Source: Gemmatimonadota bacterium (GTDB lineage Bacteria; Latescibacterota; UBA2968). Taken from it: a DNA stretch of 14,390 nt. A program made the translations under genes and the position numbers. Every line of letters begins with the position of its first letter. The first letter of the stretch is position 1. The stretch lies in assembly GCA_002714465.1 (NCBI GenBank), contig PAXL01000055.1, positions 7,271 through 21,660 of the forward strand, written 5' to 3'. The notes beneath the pieces are model-generated. The model searched no databases. It was not told where the DNA came from and saw only the letters and a program-made list of their open reading frames with translations. Shown in pieces: positions 1 through 6,599 of this stretch.

Positions 1-194
1 GCTAACGAGTTGTCCAGCTTCGTCTCTGTTTTCCCAAACGACTCATCGTGCACCTAACCGCGGCGTCCTCCGTGGATAACGGCAGTCCCGTCGCCGAACT
101 GTCCCACAGCGACAGGAATTCCGCGGTCTATCAGATGGAAAGCGATCGCTGCACCCAAGATGCCTCCACCGATTACAACGACCTGCTCGGACAT
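1..194 (-). pseudogene. N-terminal FAD-binding part of a DAO-family oxidoreductase, reading frame broken
   Basis: Read leftward from ATG at 194, the frame begins MSEQVVVIGGGILGAAIAFH. This is a Rossmann dinucleotide-binding motif (GxGxxG with the following helix), as found at the start of FAD-dependent DAO-family oxidases and dehydrogenases. The start overlaps the stop of the preceding PLP-enzyme gene (TGATG, one shared base), so the two genes look translationally coupled. After 46 codons a TAG at 54-56 ends the frame, far short of the 350-450 residues usual for the family. Beyond the TAG the same frame is open again to the window edge (VHDESFGKTETKLDNSL), and between the two stretches the +1 frame (LSTEDAAV) looks more protein-like. 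Two compensating indels, real or from sequencing, would explain this. The FAD-binding motif is clear; the substrate is unknown. Confidence 0.55.
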
Positions 195-1342
195 CAGGTC
201 AACGCAGCCAAGGCTTGACCAAAGTCATCACACAGGTCATCCGCCGCTTCGATCCCCAGAGCCACTCTAACGAGACTATCGCTGATCCCTGCGCACGCCC
301 GTTCTTCAGGTGTCAGCCCTCTGTGAGTCGTCAGCATCGGTCGGGTAATCAGGGTCTCGACGCCCCCGAGGCTTGGTGCAAACATTGGCAATTGAAGGTT
401 CGCAATCATCTGATCTGCTGCATCAGCGCCACCTTCAACCTCGAAACTGACCACTCCTCCGAAACCCTTGAACAATCGGGTCGCCCGCTCGTGATTCGGA
501 TGGCTTTGCAGCCCAGGGTATATCACCCTGGCGATGCGACTGTGCGACTCCAGATACCTTGCTACGGCCAGACCATTGTCATTCTGATGCTTCACGCGCA
601 GGGAGAGAGTCTTCAGGCCCCTATGCAGGAGAAAGCAGGCGTGGGGGTCGAGGCATCCTCCCAGATGATTCAGGCGATGTGTGATCTGCTTGATTTTGGA
701 TTGCGATCCGATCACCACACCTGCAACGATGTCAGAGTGACCATTCAGATATTTGGTCGCGCTGTGGAGTTCGATGTCAAAGCCGATGTCCAAGGGCCGG
801 AAGTTGACGGGCGAACAGAAGGTGCAGTCTATCAGTGACACAAGCCCATTGGACCGAGCGAATTCAGCTGCCTCCTCGAGACATCCTACGTCGAGCAGCG
901 GATTCGTCATCGCCTCGACGTACACAACCTTCGTCTCTGCACACAGAGCTTCCTCCCAAGAGTCGGGATCGCCCATATCGATCGTGGTATGTGAGATACC
1001 TGCAGCTGGAAGGTCTTCAACCAGAAGGCCGTGCGTGCCTCCATAAAGGCAGTCCTGCGCAAGCAAATGATCTCCGGGACCAAGTAGGGCGAGCAGCGAA
1101 GTCGAGATTGCGGCCATCCCCGAACCCGTGACGACGCACGACTCACCGCCAGAGACACTGGCAAGCTTCTCGTGCAAGGCGGCGTGGTTCGGAGTGTTGT
1201 TCAGCCGCGCATACCGGATGTCGTCATACGACTCACCGGGGCGTGACTCAAAGGTTGCGCTCTGGTAGATCGGCGGCGCTACAGCCCCGTGGGTCCTCGC
1301 CGCATCCTCTCCAGTGTGAATCAGTATCGTTTCCAGTTCCAA
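194..1342 (-). CDS. Cys/Met-metabolism PLP-dependent enzyme (cystathionine synthase/lyase or methionine gamma-lyase type)
   Basis: A 382-residue fold-type I PLP enzyme of the Cys_Met_Meta_PP family, of normal length (380-400). It should be cytosolic and catalyse gamma-replacement or beta/gamma-elimination on sulfur amino acids such as cystathionine, O-acyl-homoserine or methionine. Visible family marks: Tyr44 and Arg46 in RYARLNNTPN (phosphate contacts from the partner subunit), GSGMAAIS near 73-80, Tyr100 in the LYGGT motif (stacks on PLP), Asp172 (pyridine nitrogen), and the PLP lysine Lys197 in HSATKYLNGHSD. The start is TTG at 1342, preceded five bases away by a strong Shine-Dalgarno sequence (GGAAGGAG, 1348-1355). 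The stop overlaps the start of the broken FAD-oxidoreductase frame. The family is near certain; synthase versus lyase cannot be decided by eye. Confidence 0.93.
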   Translation of the reverse strand: MELETILIHTGEDAARTHGAVAPPIYQSATFESRPGESYDDIRYARLNNTPNHAALHEKLASVSGGESCVVTGSGMAAISTSLLALLGPGDHLLAQDCLYGGTHGLLVEDLPAAGISHTTIDMGDPDSWEEALCAETKVVYVEAMTNPLLDVGCLEEAAEFARSNGLVSLIDCTFCSPVNFRPLDIGFDIELHSATKYLNGHSDIVAGVVIGSQSKIKQITHRLNHLGGCLDPHACFLLHRGLKTLSLRVKHQNDNGLAVARYLESHSRIARVIYPGLQSHPNHERATRLFKGFGGVVSFEVEGGADAADQMIANLQLPMFAPSLGGVETLITRPMLTTHRGLTPEERACAGISDSLVRVALGIEAADDLCDDFGQALAALT

Positions 1343-1372
1343 CCCGGCTCCTTCCTTACGACTTCCCGCACT

Positions 1373-1398
1373 CTTCCCCGTGCCCTAGGCAGGGGAAG
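1373..1398 (-). other. GC-rich hairpin between two minus-strand genes
   Basis: An 11-bp stem with one bulged base and a 3-base loop lies just after the stop of the 73-residue gene and 18 bases before the Shine-Dalgarno sequence of the PLP-enzyme gene. It has no following T-run, so it is not a standard terminator. It could stabilise the upstream mRNA or partly attenuate readthrough. Confidence 0.35.
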
Positions 1399-1413
1399 GG
1401 CTGTCGCGGTGCC

Positions 1414-1635
1414 CTACCGCATCCGCCAGTCCATGCTGACAACGTTACCGTCGCGGAACGTGAACCACTTCGTCCAATCCGACTCCTGACCGTTGATATT
1501 GACCGTGCAGTCCACGTGAAACACGCCATTCCCATCGTCGACGCTGTTGTCCTGTACATCCATTGAAACCGTATCCTCACCATAGTGGGACTTTAGATAC
1601 GCGATTGCCTTGTCTTTCAAGTCTTCCTCGCCCAA
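1414..1635 (-). CDS. Small acidic hypothetical protein (73 aa)
   Basis: I recognise no family. The chosen start is TTG at 1635, because AGAGGAGG lies five bases upstream and a near-consensus promoter (1684-1711) would start transcription about 42 bases before it. A longer frame from ATG at 1671 would begin almost at the predicted RNA start with no ribosome site. The protein is soluble and acidic: a helix (EEDLKDKAIAYLKSHYG) followed by alternating strands (VSMDVQDNS, GVFHVDCTVNI, WTKWFTF, NVVSMDWRM), a compact alpha+beta shape somewhat like cystatin- or NTF2-like folds. It has no signal peptide and no membrane segment. The PLP-enzyme gene follows 71 bases downstream on the same strand and may be cotranscribed. 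Confidence 0.65.
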   Translation of the reverse strand: MGEEDLKDKAIAYLKSHYGEDTVSMDVQDNSVDDGNGVFHVDCTVNINGQESDWTKWFTFRDGNVVSMDWRMR

Positions 1636-1683
1636 TCCATCCTCCTCTATTCTCATGGACTCATTAATCACAGCACAACCGCT

Positions 1684-1711
1684 AAAATAGGCCGGTTCAT
1701 TGCGTTGTCAA
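1684..1711 (-). promoter_or_regulatory. Sigma70-like promoter for the 73-aa gene
   Basis: On the minus strand, TTGACA (1711-1706) is followed after 16 bases by TATTTT (1689-1684). The -35 box is a perfect match. Transcription would start near 1677, about 42 bases before the TTG start at 1635. Confidence 0.65.
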
Positions 1712-1736
1712 CGCGCGCCGGATCGATTCGCTCACA

Positions 1737-1765
1737 TTGATAGATGCAACCATTTTGCTTAGTAT
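1737..1765 (+). promoter_or_regulatory. Sigma70-like promoter, divergent, for the plus-strand pair
   Basis: TTGATA (1737-1742), a 17-base spacer, then TAGTAT (1760-1765). It faces away from the minus-strand promoter about 25 bases to the left. It overlaps the first codons of the longest possible version of the next gene, which argues for a later start of that gene. Confidence 0.45.
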
Positions 1766-1808
1766 AAAGGTTGTTAGCAAGGAGCGTGGCTTAAGCGCCA
1801 CAACAGGA

Positions 1809-2018
1809 ATGAAAATCGCCTACATTCCACCAATGGGCCTTGTAGGCGTCAAGGGCGTGATCACCGACAAAAACTTTGAAGCTGAGGTGCTGAAGAGCGA
1901 TGTGCTCTGCGGTGTCCACTTTGCCGTGCATTGGTCTAGAACCGGAGCAAACAGCCCAAGTGAAGCCAAGCCGGATCCATCGGACTCCCCTTCCGAATCG
2001 GCGCCGGAAGAAGAATAG
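1809..2018 (+). CDS. Short thioredoxin-like protein lacking the CxxC site, with acidic Ser/Pro tail
   Basis: The stretch VITDKNFEAEVLKSD matches the beta1-alpha1 start of thioredoxins. The next residues (V-L-C-G-V-H-F-A-V-H-W-S-R-T-G) align without gaps to the usual P-V-L-V-D-F-W-A-x-W-C-G-P-C strand, keeping the Val, Phe and Trp positions. The active-site CGPC is replaced by SRTG, so it cannot act as a disulfide reductase. The rest of the fold is absent; instead there is a 21-residue disordered-looking tail rich in Ser, Pro and Glu. Length is 69 residues against about 105 for thioredoxin. The start is uncertain: ATG 1809 lacks a good ribosome site, an AAGGAG lies 24 bases upstream (1779-1784), and the frame is open back to a TTG at 1737. 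It may be a reduced scaffold protein or a decayed thioredoxin gene. The FliN-like gene follows after 45 bases. Confidence 0.5.
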   Translation: MKIAYIPPMGLVGVKGVITDKNFEAEVLKSDVLCGVHFAVHWSRTGANSPSEAKPDPSDSPSESAPEEE

Positions 2019-2063
2019 CAGTTACACACCGTCATCTCCCCCTATCTATCGCGAGCGTGACCT

Positions 2064-2576
2064 ATGGCCGAAGAAGAACCCCAAGAGCTACCCGAGGAAA
2101 AACAGGACTCCGCCGAGGATCGCCCAACGGATAAAGCTCCGGAGGCCGAGATGGCGGCTACGGCTGAGCCTTCGCCACCGGAGATAGCAGATCCTGACCC
2201 GGCAGAGGATCCGGCTATGACGGAGCCATACTCTGCCCCCCAACTCAAAGATCACCCCATCGGGGAAAAGGACCCTGAGACGCTACGCGCAGAGTTTGAG
2301 CAGTTACCGATACTGGACTTGGGCGAGCTCGAAAAGTTCGTCGCGCGCTATGATGATGTCCCAGTGACGGTCTCAATTGAGTTGGGTCGCGTTACAAATA
2401 CGCTGCAGGATATCATCGAGTGGAAAGAGGGTTCGGTCGTCGAGACGCAGAAGCTGTCCGGCATGCCCATGGAGATCATGGTTAACGGCAGCCTCTTTGG
2501 GCACGGTGAGGTCGTGGTCGTCGGTGAAAACCTGGCGATCCGGATCACGGACCTTGAGAAACCGAACCTAGATTAG
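2064..2576 (+). CDS. fliN: FliN/YscQ-family SpoA-domain protein with long acidic N-terminus
   Basis: The C-terminal part (about 97-165: DVPVTVSIELGR, EGSVVETQKLSGMPMEIMVN, GHGEVVVVGENLAIRITDL) is a clear SpoA (FliN C-terminal) domain. It builds the cytoplasmic C-ring or sorting platform of flagellar switches (FliN) and type III secretion systems (YscQ/HrcQ). The first ~70 residues are low-complexity, rich in Glu, Pro and Ala, and probably disordered; flagellar FliN often has a shorter such leader. Total length is 170 against about 100-140 for typical FliN. No other flagellar gene is nearby, so this copy is an orphan. Start ATG 2064 has only a weak ribosome site. It is probably cotranscribed with the thioredoxin-like gene upstream. 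The domain call is firm; the flagellar role is likely but unproven. Confidence 0.85.
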   Translation: MAEEEPQELPEEKQDSAEDRPTDKAPEAEMAATAEPSPPEIADPDPAEDPAMTEPYSAPQLKDHPIGEKDPETLRAEFEQLPILDLGELEKFVARYDDVPVTVSIELGRVTNTLQDIIEWKEGSVVETQKLSGMPMEIMVNGSLFGHGEVVVVGENLAIRITDLEKPNLD

Positions 2577-2585
2577 ACGTGATTG

Positions 2586-2614
2586 TTGACTCGGATTCCT
2601 CATTCTTGTAGGTT
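2586..2614 (+). promoter_or_regulatory. Candidate promoter of tRNA-Arg
   Basis: TTGACT (2586-2591), a 17-base spacer, then TAGGTT (2609-2614), about 27 bases before the mature tRNA. The -35 box is good and the -10 box is weak. Confidence 0.4.
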
Positions 2615-2640
2615 TTTCGCCTGCCAAGAAAACATTTCGT

Positions 2641-2717
2641 GCGGATGTAGCTCAACTGGATAGAGCATCTGGCTACGGACCAGAAGGTTCCGGGTTCGAA
2701 TCCTGGCATCCGCGCCA
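2641..2717 (+). tRNA. tRNA-Arg(ACG)
   Basis: The sequence folds as a complete cloverleaf. The acceptor stem GCGGATG pairs with CATCCGC (2707-2713). The anticodon stem TCTGG/CCAGA encloses the loop CTACGGA with anticodon ACG, read as ICG after deamination. The T arm is CCGGG-TTCGAAT-CCTGG. The discriminator base is G2714 and the CCA end is encoded (2715-2717). It should decode CGU, CGC and CGA arginine codons. Confidence 0.96.
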
Positions 2718-2726
2718 CTAATATGG

Positions 2727-2757
2727 AAGCCGACAGTGTATGCTGTCGGCTTTTTTT
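2727..2757 (+). terminator. Intrinsic terminator after tRNA-Arg
   Basis: A perfect 10-bp stem (2727-2736 with 2743-2752; core GCCGACAG/CTGTCGGC) has a 6-base loop and runs into a T-tract ending at 2757. It begins ten bases after the tRNA. Confidence 0.92.
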
Positions 2758-2893
2758 GTGCCTAAAAGCCTGTGTTTCTAGGGGTTTCAGAGGTGCGATA
2801 TAGCGACAATACGCCAACTGCCTTGATCTGATCCTCGCTTTTTACGGATTCGACTGGATGTTCAGGGATAGCCGCTTCCAAGAGAGTTGCTAG

Positions 2894-4324
2894 CTACAAG
2901 ATCGCGACATTGACAACCCAAGGATTCCAGACGTGTCCTAAATTATTTGACTTGAGCCGTATCTCATTCATTCCCCGCTTCAGCTGAATCGGGATGTGCT
3001 TTGTATCGAAGGCACCTTCACTCTGAAAGCTATGAATCCGCTCACCGTTGACCCATAAGACGATCCAATCGTCGTAGAAGAGTCGCAGAGTTGCTTTACG
3101 GTCTGTGTCCGACTGGTGGATGCAGCCTGCATACATAGAGCGGCCTGTGAAACTGCTGGCCTTGGTGTTTGGGTCGACCCCAGAGAAACGAAAGTCCAGC
3201 CAACCCCGATGGGCTTGGATTTGACGGATGAAATGAGGACGAGCCGAAAAGTATTTCGACCATTGTTCAACGGGGAGTGTGTCCACGTCTTCCGCAGCCT
3301 CGAACTGGCTCCAGTCATCGGCGTTTTCGTAAAATCCCGTGACCCACCAAGATTGGGGTGTTTCGATCTGATCTGCCTTTGTCCCCGGAATCCGGTAGTA
3401 GTAGGCGACTGCCTCAATGTCATCGTCTCTAGATCCACACCGGAAAGAGACGGATGAATCGAAGGCGATCGGGTCGGGGCCAAAGAACCGGTAGATGACG
3501 CCGTCTTGGTCATGCCGTCCGCCCCACTTGTGGTAGGGAGACCCGTGCCACGAAGTCTGGTGGAGATGGAATCCCCAAGAGAAACCGAAGTCGTCCTCCA
3601 TGTTCGTGCCCCGAATCACGTTCGGATCGCTCTCCCCATCGATCAGGATCGACATCCCCCCCGTGTGGTAAATCATGTCCGTGTGATTTTTCTGCCTGGA
3701 TCCGAGGACAACCCCGGCAATAAATCCGGCACCCTCAACCTCGGCCATCCGATAGGCACTGTTTCTCGGTGGGGCCGGAGTATAGAGGTTATGCTCGGCA
3801 TGGAACCGGAAGGGCGTTAGCGTCGAATCGTCTTCATACTCGTGCCAGTCAACCATTGTGCACACACTTCCATTCAGACCTGCCGTTTGGCCATCGGGCG
3901 GTTGGTCAACGTAAATTCTGATGCGACACGATTTAGCGAAGGGAATAGGCAGCCATAGGTTATACCCTGGGTGCCCTGTCATTTGGGGCGTCTCGAAGTT
4001 CGGCATGACCGTGTATGCCGCATTGTTTACGTAGTAGGGGGTCCATCCGTGCATGATGCCAAAAAAGGGGTCAAGCGGCATGCAAACCTGAGGTGTCTCC
4101 GCGCCGTCAACAGTAATCTCGATCCGGCGTCCTTCGGCAAAGAGGAACCAGATGTGCCGAATGCAACCACAGCCTTCCACATCAAAGATGTCGACATGAT
4201 AGGGTTCCTGATTATTTCTCGCAGGTGTTGCAGTGTTGGTTCGCCGAGATTTGAAAGCCATTGGCAATTGGATCATGGGCACTGCAGGATCCTGCATCAT
4301 CACGTTTGCGAGCTCCCTATGCAT
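2894..4324 (-). CDS. GH172-type DUF2961 protein (putative glycoside hydrolase)
   Basis: A 476-residue protein of the DUF2961 family. Characterised members are GH172 enzymes, including alpha-D-fructofuranosidase/difructose dianhydride synthase and arabinofuranosidases. Family marks are GCGCIRHIWF (51-60), the DGAETPQV strand (73-80), DPFFG (85-89), YNLWLPIPFAKSCRI (121-135), and SILIDG leading into GTNMEDDFGFSWGF (239-252). The last corresponds to the GTGTEDYF active-site segment and keeps the acidic Glu243. The C-terminal ~110 residues (WLDFRF, LRLFYDDWIVLWVNGERIHSF, MNEIRLKSNN) form a second beta-sandwich resembling ligand-binding modules. No signal peptide is visible, so it appears cytosolic. 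Start ATG 4324 is preceded by an AGGAGAGGG stretch. It stands alone, so the substrate cannot be inferred from neighbours. Confidence 0.88.
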   Translation of the reverse strand: MHRELANVMMQDPAVPMIQLPMAFKSRRTNTATPARNNQEPYHVDIFDVEGCGCIRHIWFLFAEGRRIEITVDGAETPQVCMPLDPFFGIMHGWTPYYVNNAAYTVMPNFETPQMTGHPGYNLWLPIPFAKSCRIRIYVDQPPDGQTAGLNGSVCTMVDWHEYEDDSTLTPFRFHAEHNLYTPAPPRNSAYRMAEVEGAGFIAGVVLGSRQKNHTDMIYHTGGMSILIDGESDPNVIRGTNMEDDFGFSWGFHLHQTSWHGSPYHKWGGRHDQDGVIYRFFGPDPIAFDSSVSFRCGSRDDDIEAVAYYYRIPGTKADQIETPQSWWVTGFYENADDWSQFEAAEDVDTLPVEQWSKYFSARPHFIRQIQAHRGWLDFRFSGVDPNTKASSFTGRSMYAGCIHQSDTDRKATLRLFYDDWIVLWVNGERIHSFQSEGAFDTKHIPIQLKRGMNEIRLKSNNLGHVWNPWVVNVAIL

Positions 4325-4592
4325 GCTGAAGACCCTCTCCTGAGATTTCTAATTGGTTGACACATACTTGGAATGGCCTGGATTTCAGTCTAGGCCAATG
4401 GTATCTACAGCCTCGAAATCTCCTCCGAGAAGAAACTACTGGCAAAACTCTGGCCTGCTACCAAACCCGTTTGAACGTTCTGCCTTATCTACACAATCAG
4501 TGAACGACCATGGCCTGCGGCGTATCCTACGTGTACACGGTAATAGTGCTGCCAAGTTTGGTGGCCCTACCAGGTGATTGTGAATTCGTGTG
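4325..4592. other. Intergenic region without a supported gene
   Basis: Short open frames occur here, but none has a ribosome site together with protein-like composition. No convincing promoter for the leftward GH172 gene was found. Confidence 0.5.
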
Positions 4593-4663
4593 CACAATAG
4601 CCCAATACAAAACAAGGACTCGGGTTATTCACTCGAGTCCTTGTTTTGTATTGGGCTATTGTG
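4593..4663. terminator. 33-bp hairpin, possibly a bidirectional terminator
   Basis: Arms 4593-4625 and 4631-4663 are complementary over 33 bp (32 Watson-Crick pairs and one G-T) around a 5-base loop TATTC. The GC-rich inner part (AAGGACTCG/CGAGTCCTT) is followed on both strands by a T-rich stretch, TTGTTTTGTATT. It could therefore terminate transcription in either direction. It lies about 170 bases downstream of the leftward transporter gene, which it could serve. The stem is three times longer than normal terminators, so a miniature mobile element or another palindromic repeat is an alternative. Confidence 0.6.
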
Positions 4664-4832
4664 GCAAATCCTGGCTTATTCAACGGGGATCGAGTTACAT
4701 GAGAAATAAATCAAGCATCCGCCTTGGGTAATGGTCTCTTATCGCATAGGTTTTTTGCACAATTGTTCAATATCCTTATTACTGCAAACAAGTGGGGCAG
4801 TGAGAACCATAACGAAAACGGATTTTACTCAT

Positions 4833-6515
4833 TTAGAAAAACATAATCAGCTGACCCGCGATCGTTAAGATGATATTCGCGAATGCATACACACCGACAT
4901 AACCAATCGCGGGAATATCACTTTTGGCCTGGGCGGTGATCACGCCAAGCGCTGGAGTGCTGGTGAGACCCCCGCACATTGCACCCAGCAGAATAGCCGG
5001 ATTCATATTCAATACATACTTCCCATACAGAACACCGGCGATGCTGGGAATTAGGGTTACAAAGATTCCCGTTACAAACAGAGCAGGCCCTGCTGAAAGA
5101 ATCCCATCTACAAGACCAGATCCTGCTCGAAGGCCAACTCCTGCCAAGAATAGCAACAGTCCAAGTTCCATTAGAATGAATCGAGCAGCTGCGGGTACTC
5201 GTCCAAAGGTAGGATTTATACCTCGCGCCCAGCCTACAATTAAGCCCGCTACCAACAGGCCCCCTGCAGACCCTATACCAATAGGTAATCCAATATTTAT
5301 GGTAATCTTCCCAACGAAAAGCCCTGCAACGATTCCGAATGCGAAAGTCAACAAATCGGTTTCGTGAACAGGTTTTTCTTTCTGGCCTAAATGGTGGACC
5401 AAGCGCTCGAGGTTAATGTCCGGACCAGAGACCGTGAGGTGATCGCCCCTTTGGATAATCATGTCGAGCGAGACAGGCAGATCCACACCGCCCCGCGTTA
5501 CACTATGAGTAATGCAAGCATATACGTTGGTTACACCGGTGTCCCTCAAGGTCTTGTGTATAGTATCCTTATTGCTGACTACAATTCTTGATGTGCTAAA
5601 TTGAGTAGCTTCCAGATCAGGATCGGTAGTCTCCGTGCCTAGGAGGATTCCAGAGCTTATCTGATTAGGGTTGTAGCCTAGAATCATCGCTCTATCGCCT
5701 TCCTCAAGGACTGTGTCCGGTCCAAGGACGACTTCCTCTGACCCCCGTCTCAATCGAGCGATAACGGCTCCTGTCGTCTGCAGGAACTTTAGGTCCAATA
5801 GGCTCTTACCAATCGAATCTCGGTTGGTGATTTCATAAATCCTAACAGCTGGAAGCCCCTTAGTCCCGAGTCCCAACTCGTCATCAGCGTCCCTTTGTCC
5901 GCCACTCATGTTCTCGGCATATAAAACTGATTCCTCAGGTAGATCAAATCCAAGAAATCTTGGGATGAACTGTAGAAATATTATCAGTCCAATTAGCCCG
6001 AACACATAAGTGACTGCGTAGCCCACAGCAATATTGCCGTCAACTGTGGCGGCAGAAATGCCAGAAGGTATATACGCCATCCCCGCCTCGATTGCGGCCT
6101 GGGCTGACGCCAAGGTGGGGGTTGAAGTGAGCCCCCCTGCCAGAACACCAGCTGCATAGCCAGCTTCTAGCTCAAAAAATGATGCCCCAAGGATTGCTGT
6201 ACAAAATGCTGTTGCAGCGATCACTAAACCGATTTGGACGTAACGAACACCATCCTCGCGAAAAGCCACAAAGAAATGTGGACCAGCTTGGTAACCGACG
6301 GAATAAATGAAGAAGACAAAGCCTATGGTTCCTACGATCGGCGACATTGAAAATCCGAGGTGCCCAAAGTATAGTGCTACAAACAAGACGCCAATTGACG
6401 AGCCAAGTTGTATACCCCATCCTCCTATTCGTCCTATCAGATAACCGACACCAATTATGACGAAAAGGCTCATTTCCGTGTTGTTTTGCAACAGACTAAT
6501 TAGGTCTATCTGCAT
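4833..6515 (-). CDS. AspT/YidE-family membrane transporter with two RCK_C (TrkA-C) domains
   Basis: A 560-residue inner-membrane protein with the layout of the aspartate:alanine exchanger family (AspT, YidE, YbjL; TC 2.A.81). Two homologous membrane halves, about 1-185 and 385-560, flank a cytosolic pair of RCK_C domains (about 220-290 and 305-380). Each half carries the family motif: GGLTSTPTL at 127-135 and GGLTSTPAL at 515-523. These are the re-entrant substrate-site segments. AspT exchanges aspartate for alanine to generate proton-motive force, but most relatives have unknown substrates, so only an anion or amino-acid transporter is claimed. Length matches the family. Start ATG 6515 follows GAGGGA by five bases. 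It appears monocistronic; the 33-bp hairpin lies downstream. Confidence 0.92.
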   Translation of the reverse strand: MQIDLISLLQNNTEMSLFVIIGVGYLIGRIGGWGIQLGSSIGVLFVALYFGHLGFSMSPIVGTIGFVFFIYSVGYQAGPHFFVAFREDGVRYVQIGLVIAATAFCTAILGASFFELEAGYAAGVLAGGLTSTPTLASAQAAIEAGMAYIPSGISAATVDGNIAVGYAVTYVFGLIGLIIFLQFIPRFLGFDLPEESVLYAENMSGGQRDADDELGLGTKGLPAVRIYEITNRDSIGKSLLDLKFLQTTGAVIARLRRGSEEVVLGPDTVLEEGDRAMILGYNPNQISSGILLGTETTDPDLEATQFSTSRIVVSNKDTIHKTLRDTGVTNVYACITHSVTRGGVDLPVSLDMIIQRGDHLTVSGPDINLERLVHHLGQKEKPVHETDLLTFAFGIVAGLFVGKITINIGLPIGIGSAGGLLVAGLIVGWARGINPTFGRVPAAARFILMELGLLLFLAGVGLRAGSGLVDGILSAGPALFVTGIFVTLIPSIAGVLYGKYVLNMNPAILLGAMCGGLTSTPALGVITAQAKSDIPAIGYVGVYAFANIILTIAGQLIMFF

Positions 6516-6599
6516 CTGATTCCCTCAATCGAAGTCCAGAATTCAATATTTGGTTAATACAGCTGACCGGGCCCCATCTTTGTATCCACACCCAGAGTT

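Noticed and set aside
1820..2248. Minus-strand Ser/Gly-rich frames opposite the thioredoxin-like and FliN genes
   Set aside because: Ser/Gly/Ala-rich antisense translations of a Glu/Pro-rich coding region; typical shadows.
2545..2817. 90-codon minus-strand frame across tRNA-Arg
   Set aside because: Its middle (MPGFEPGTFWSVARC) is the antisense translation of the tRNA, a well-known false protein; it also overlaps the terminator.
4357..4362. TTGACA on the plus strand near 4357
   Set aside because: No -10 box at a proper distance and no plus-strand gene downstream.
4353..4731. Two short plus-strand frames between the GH172 gene and the hairpin
   Set aside because: No ribosome sites; the second runs through the 33-bp hairpin, so its peptide is an accident of the palindrome.
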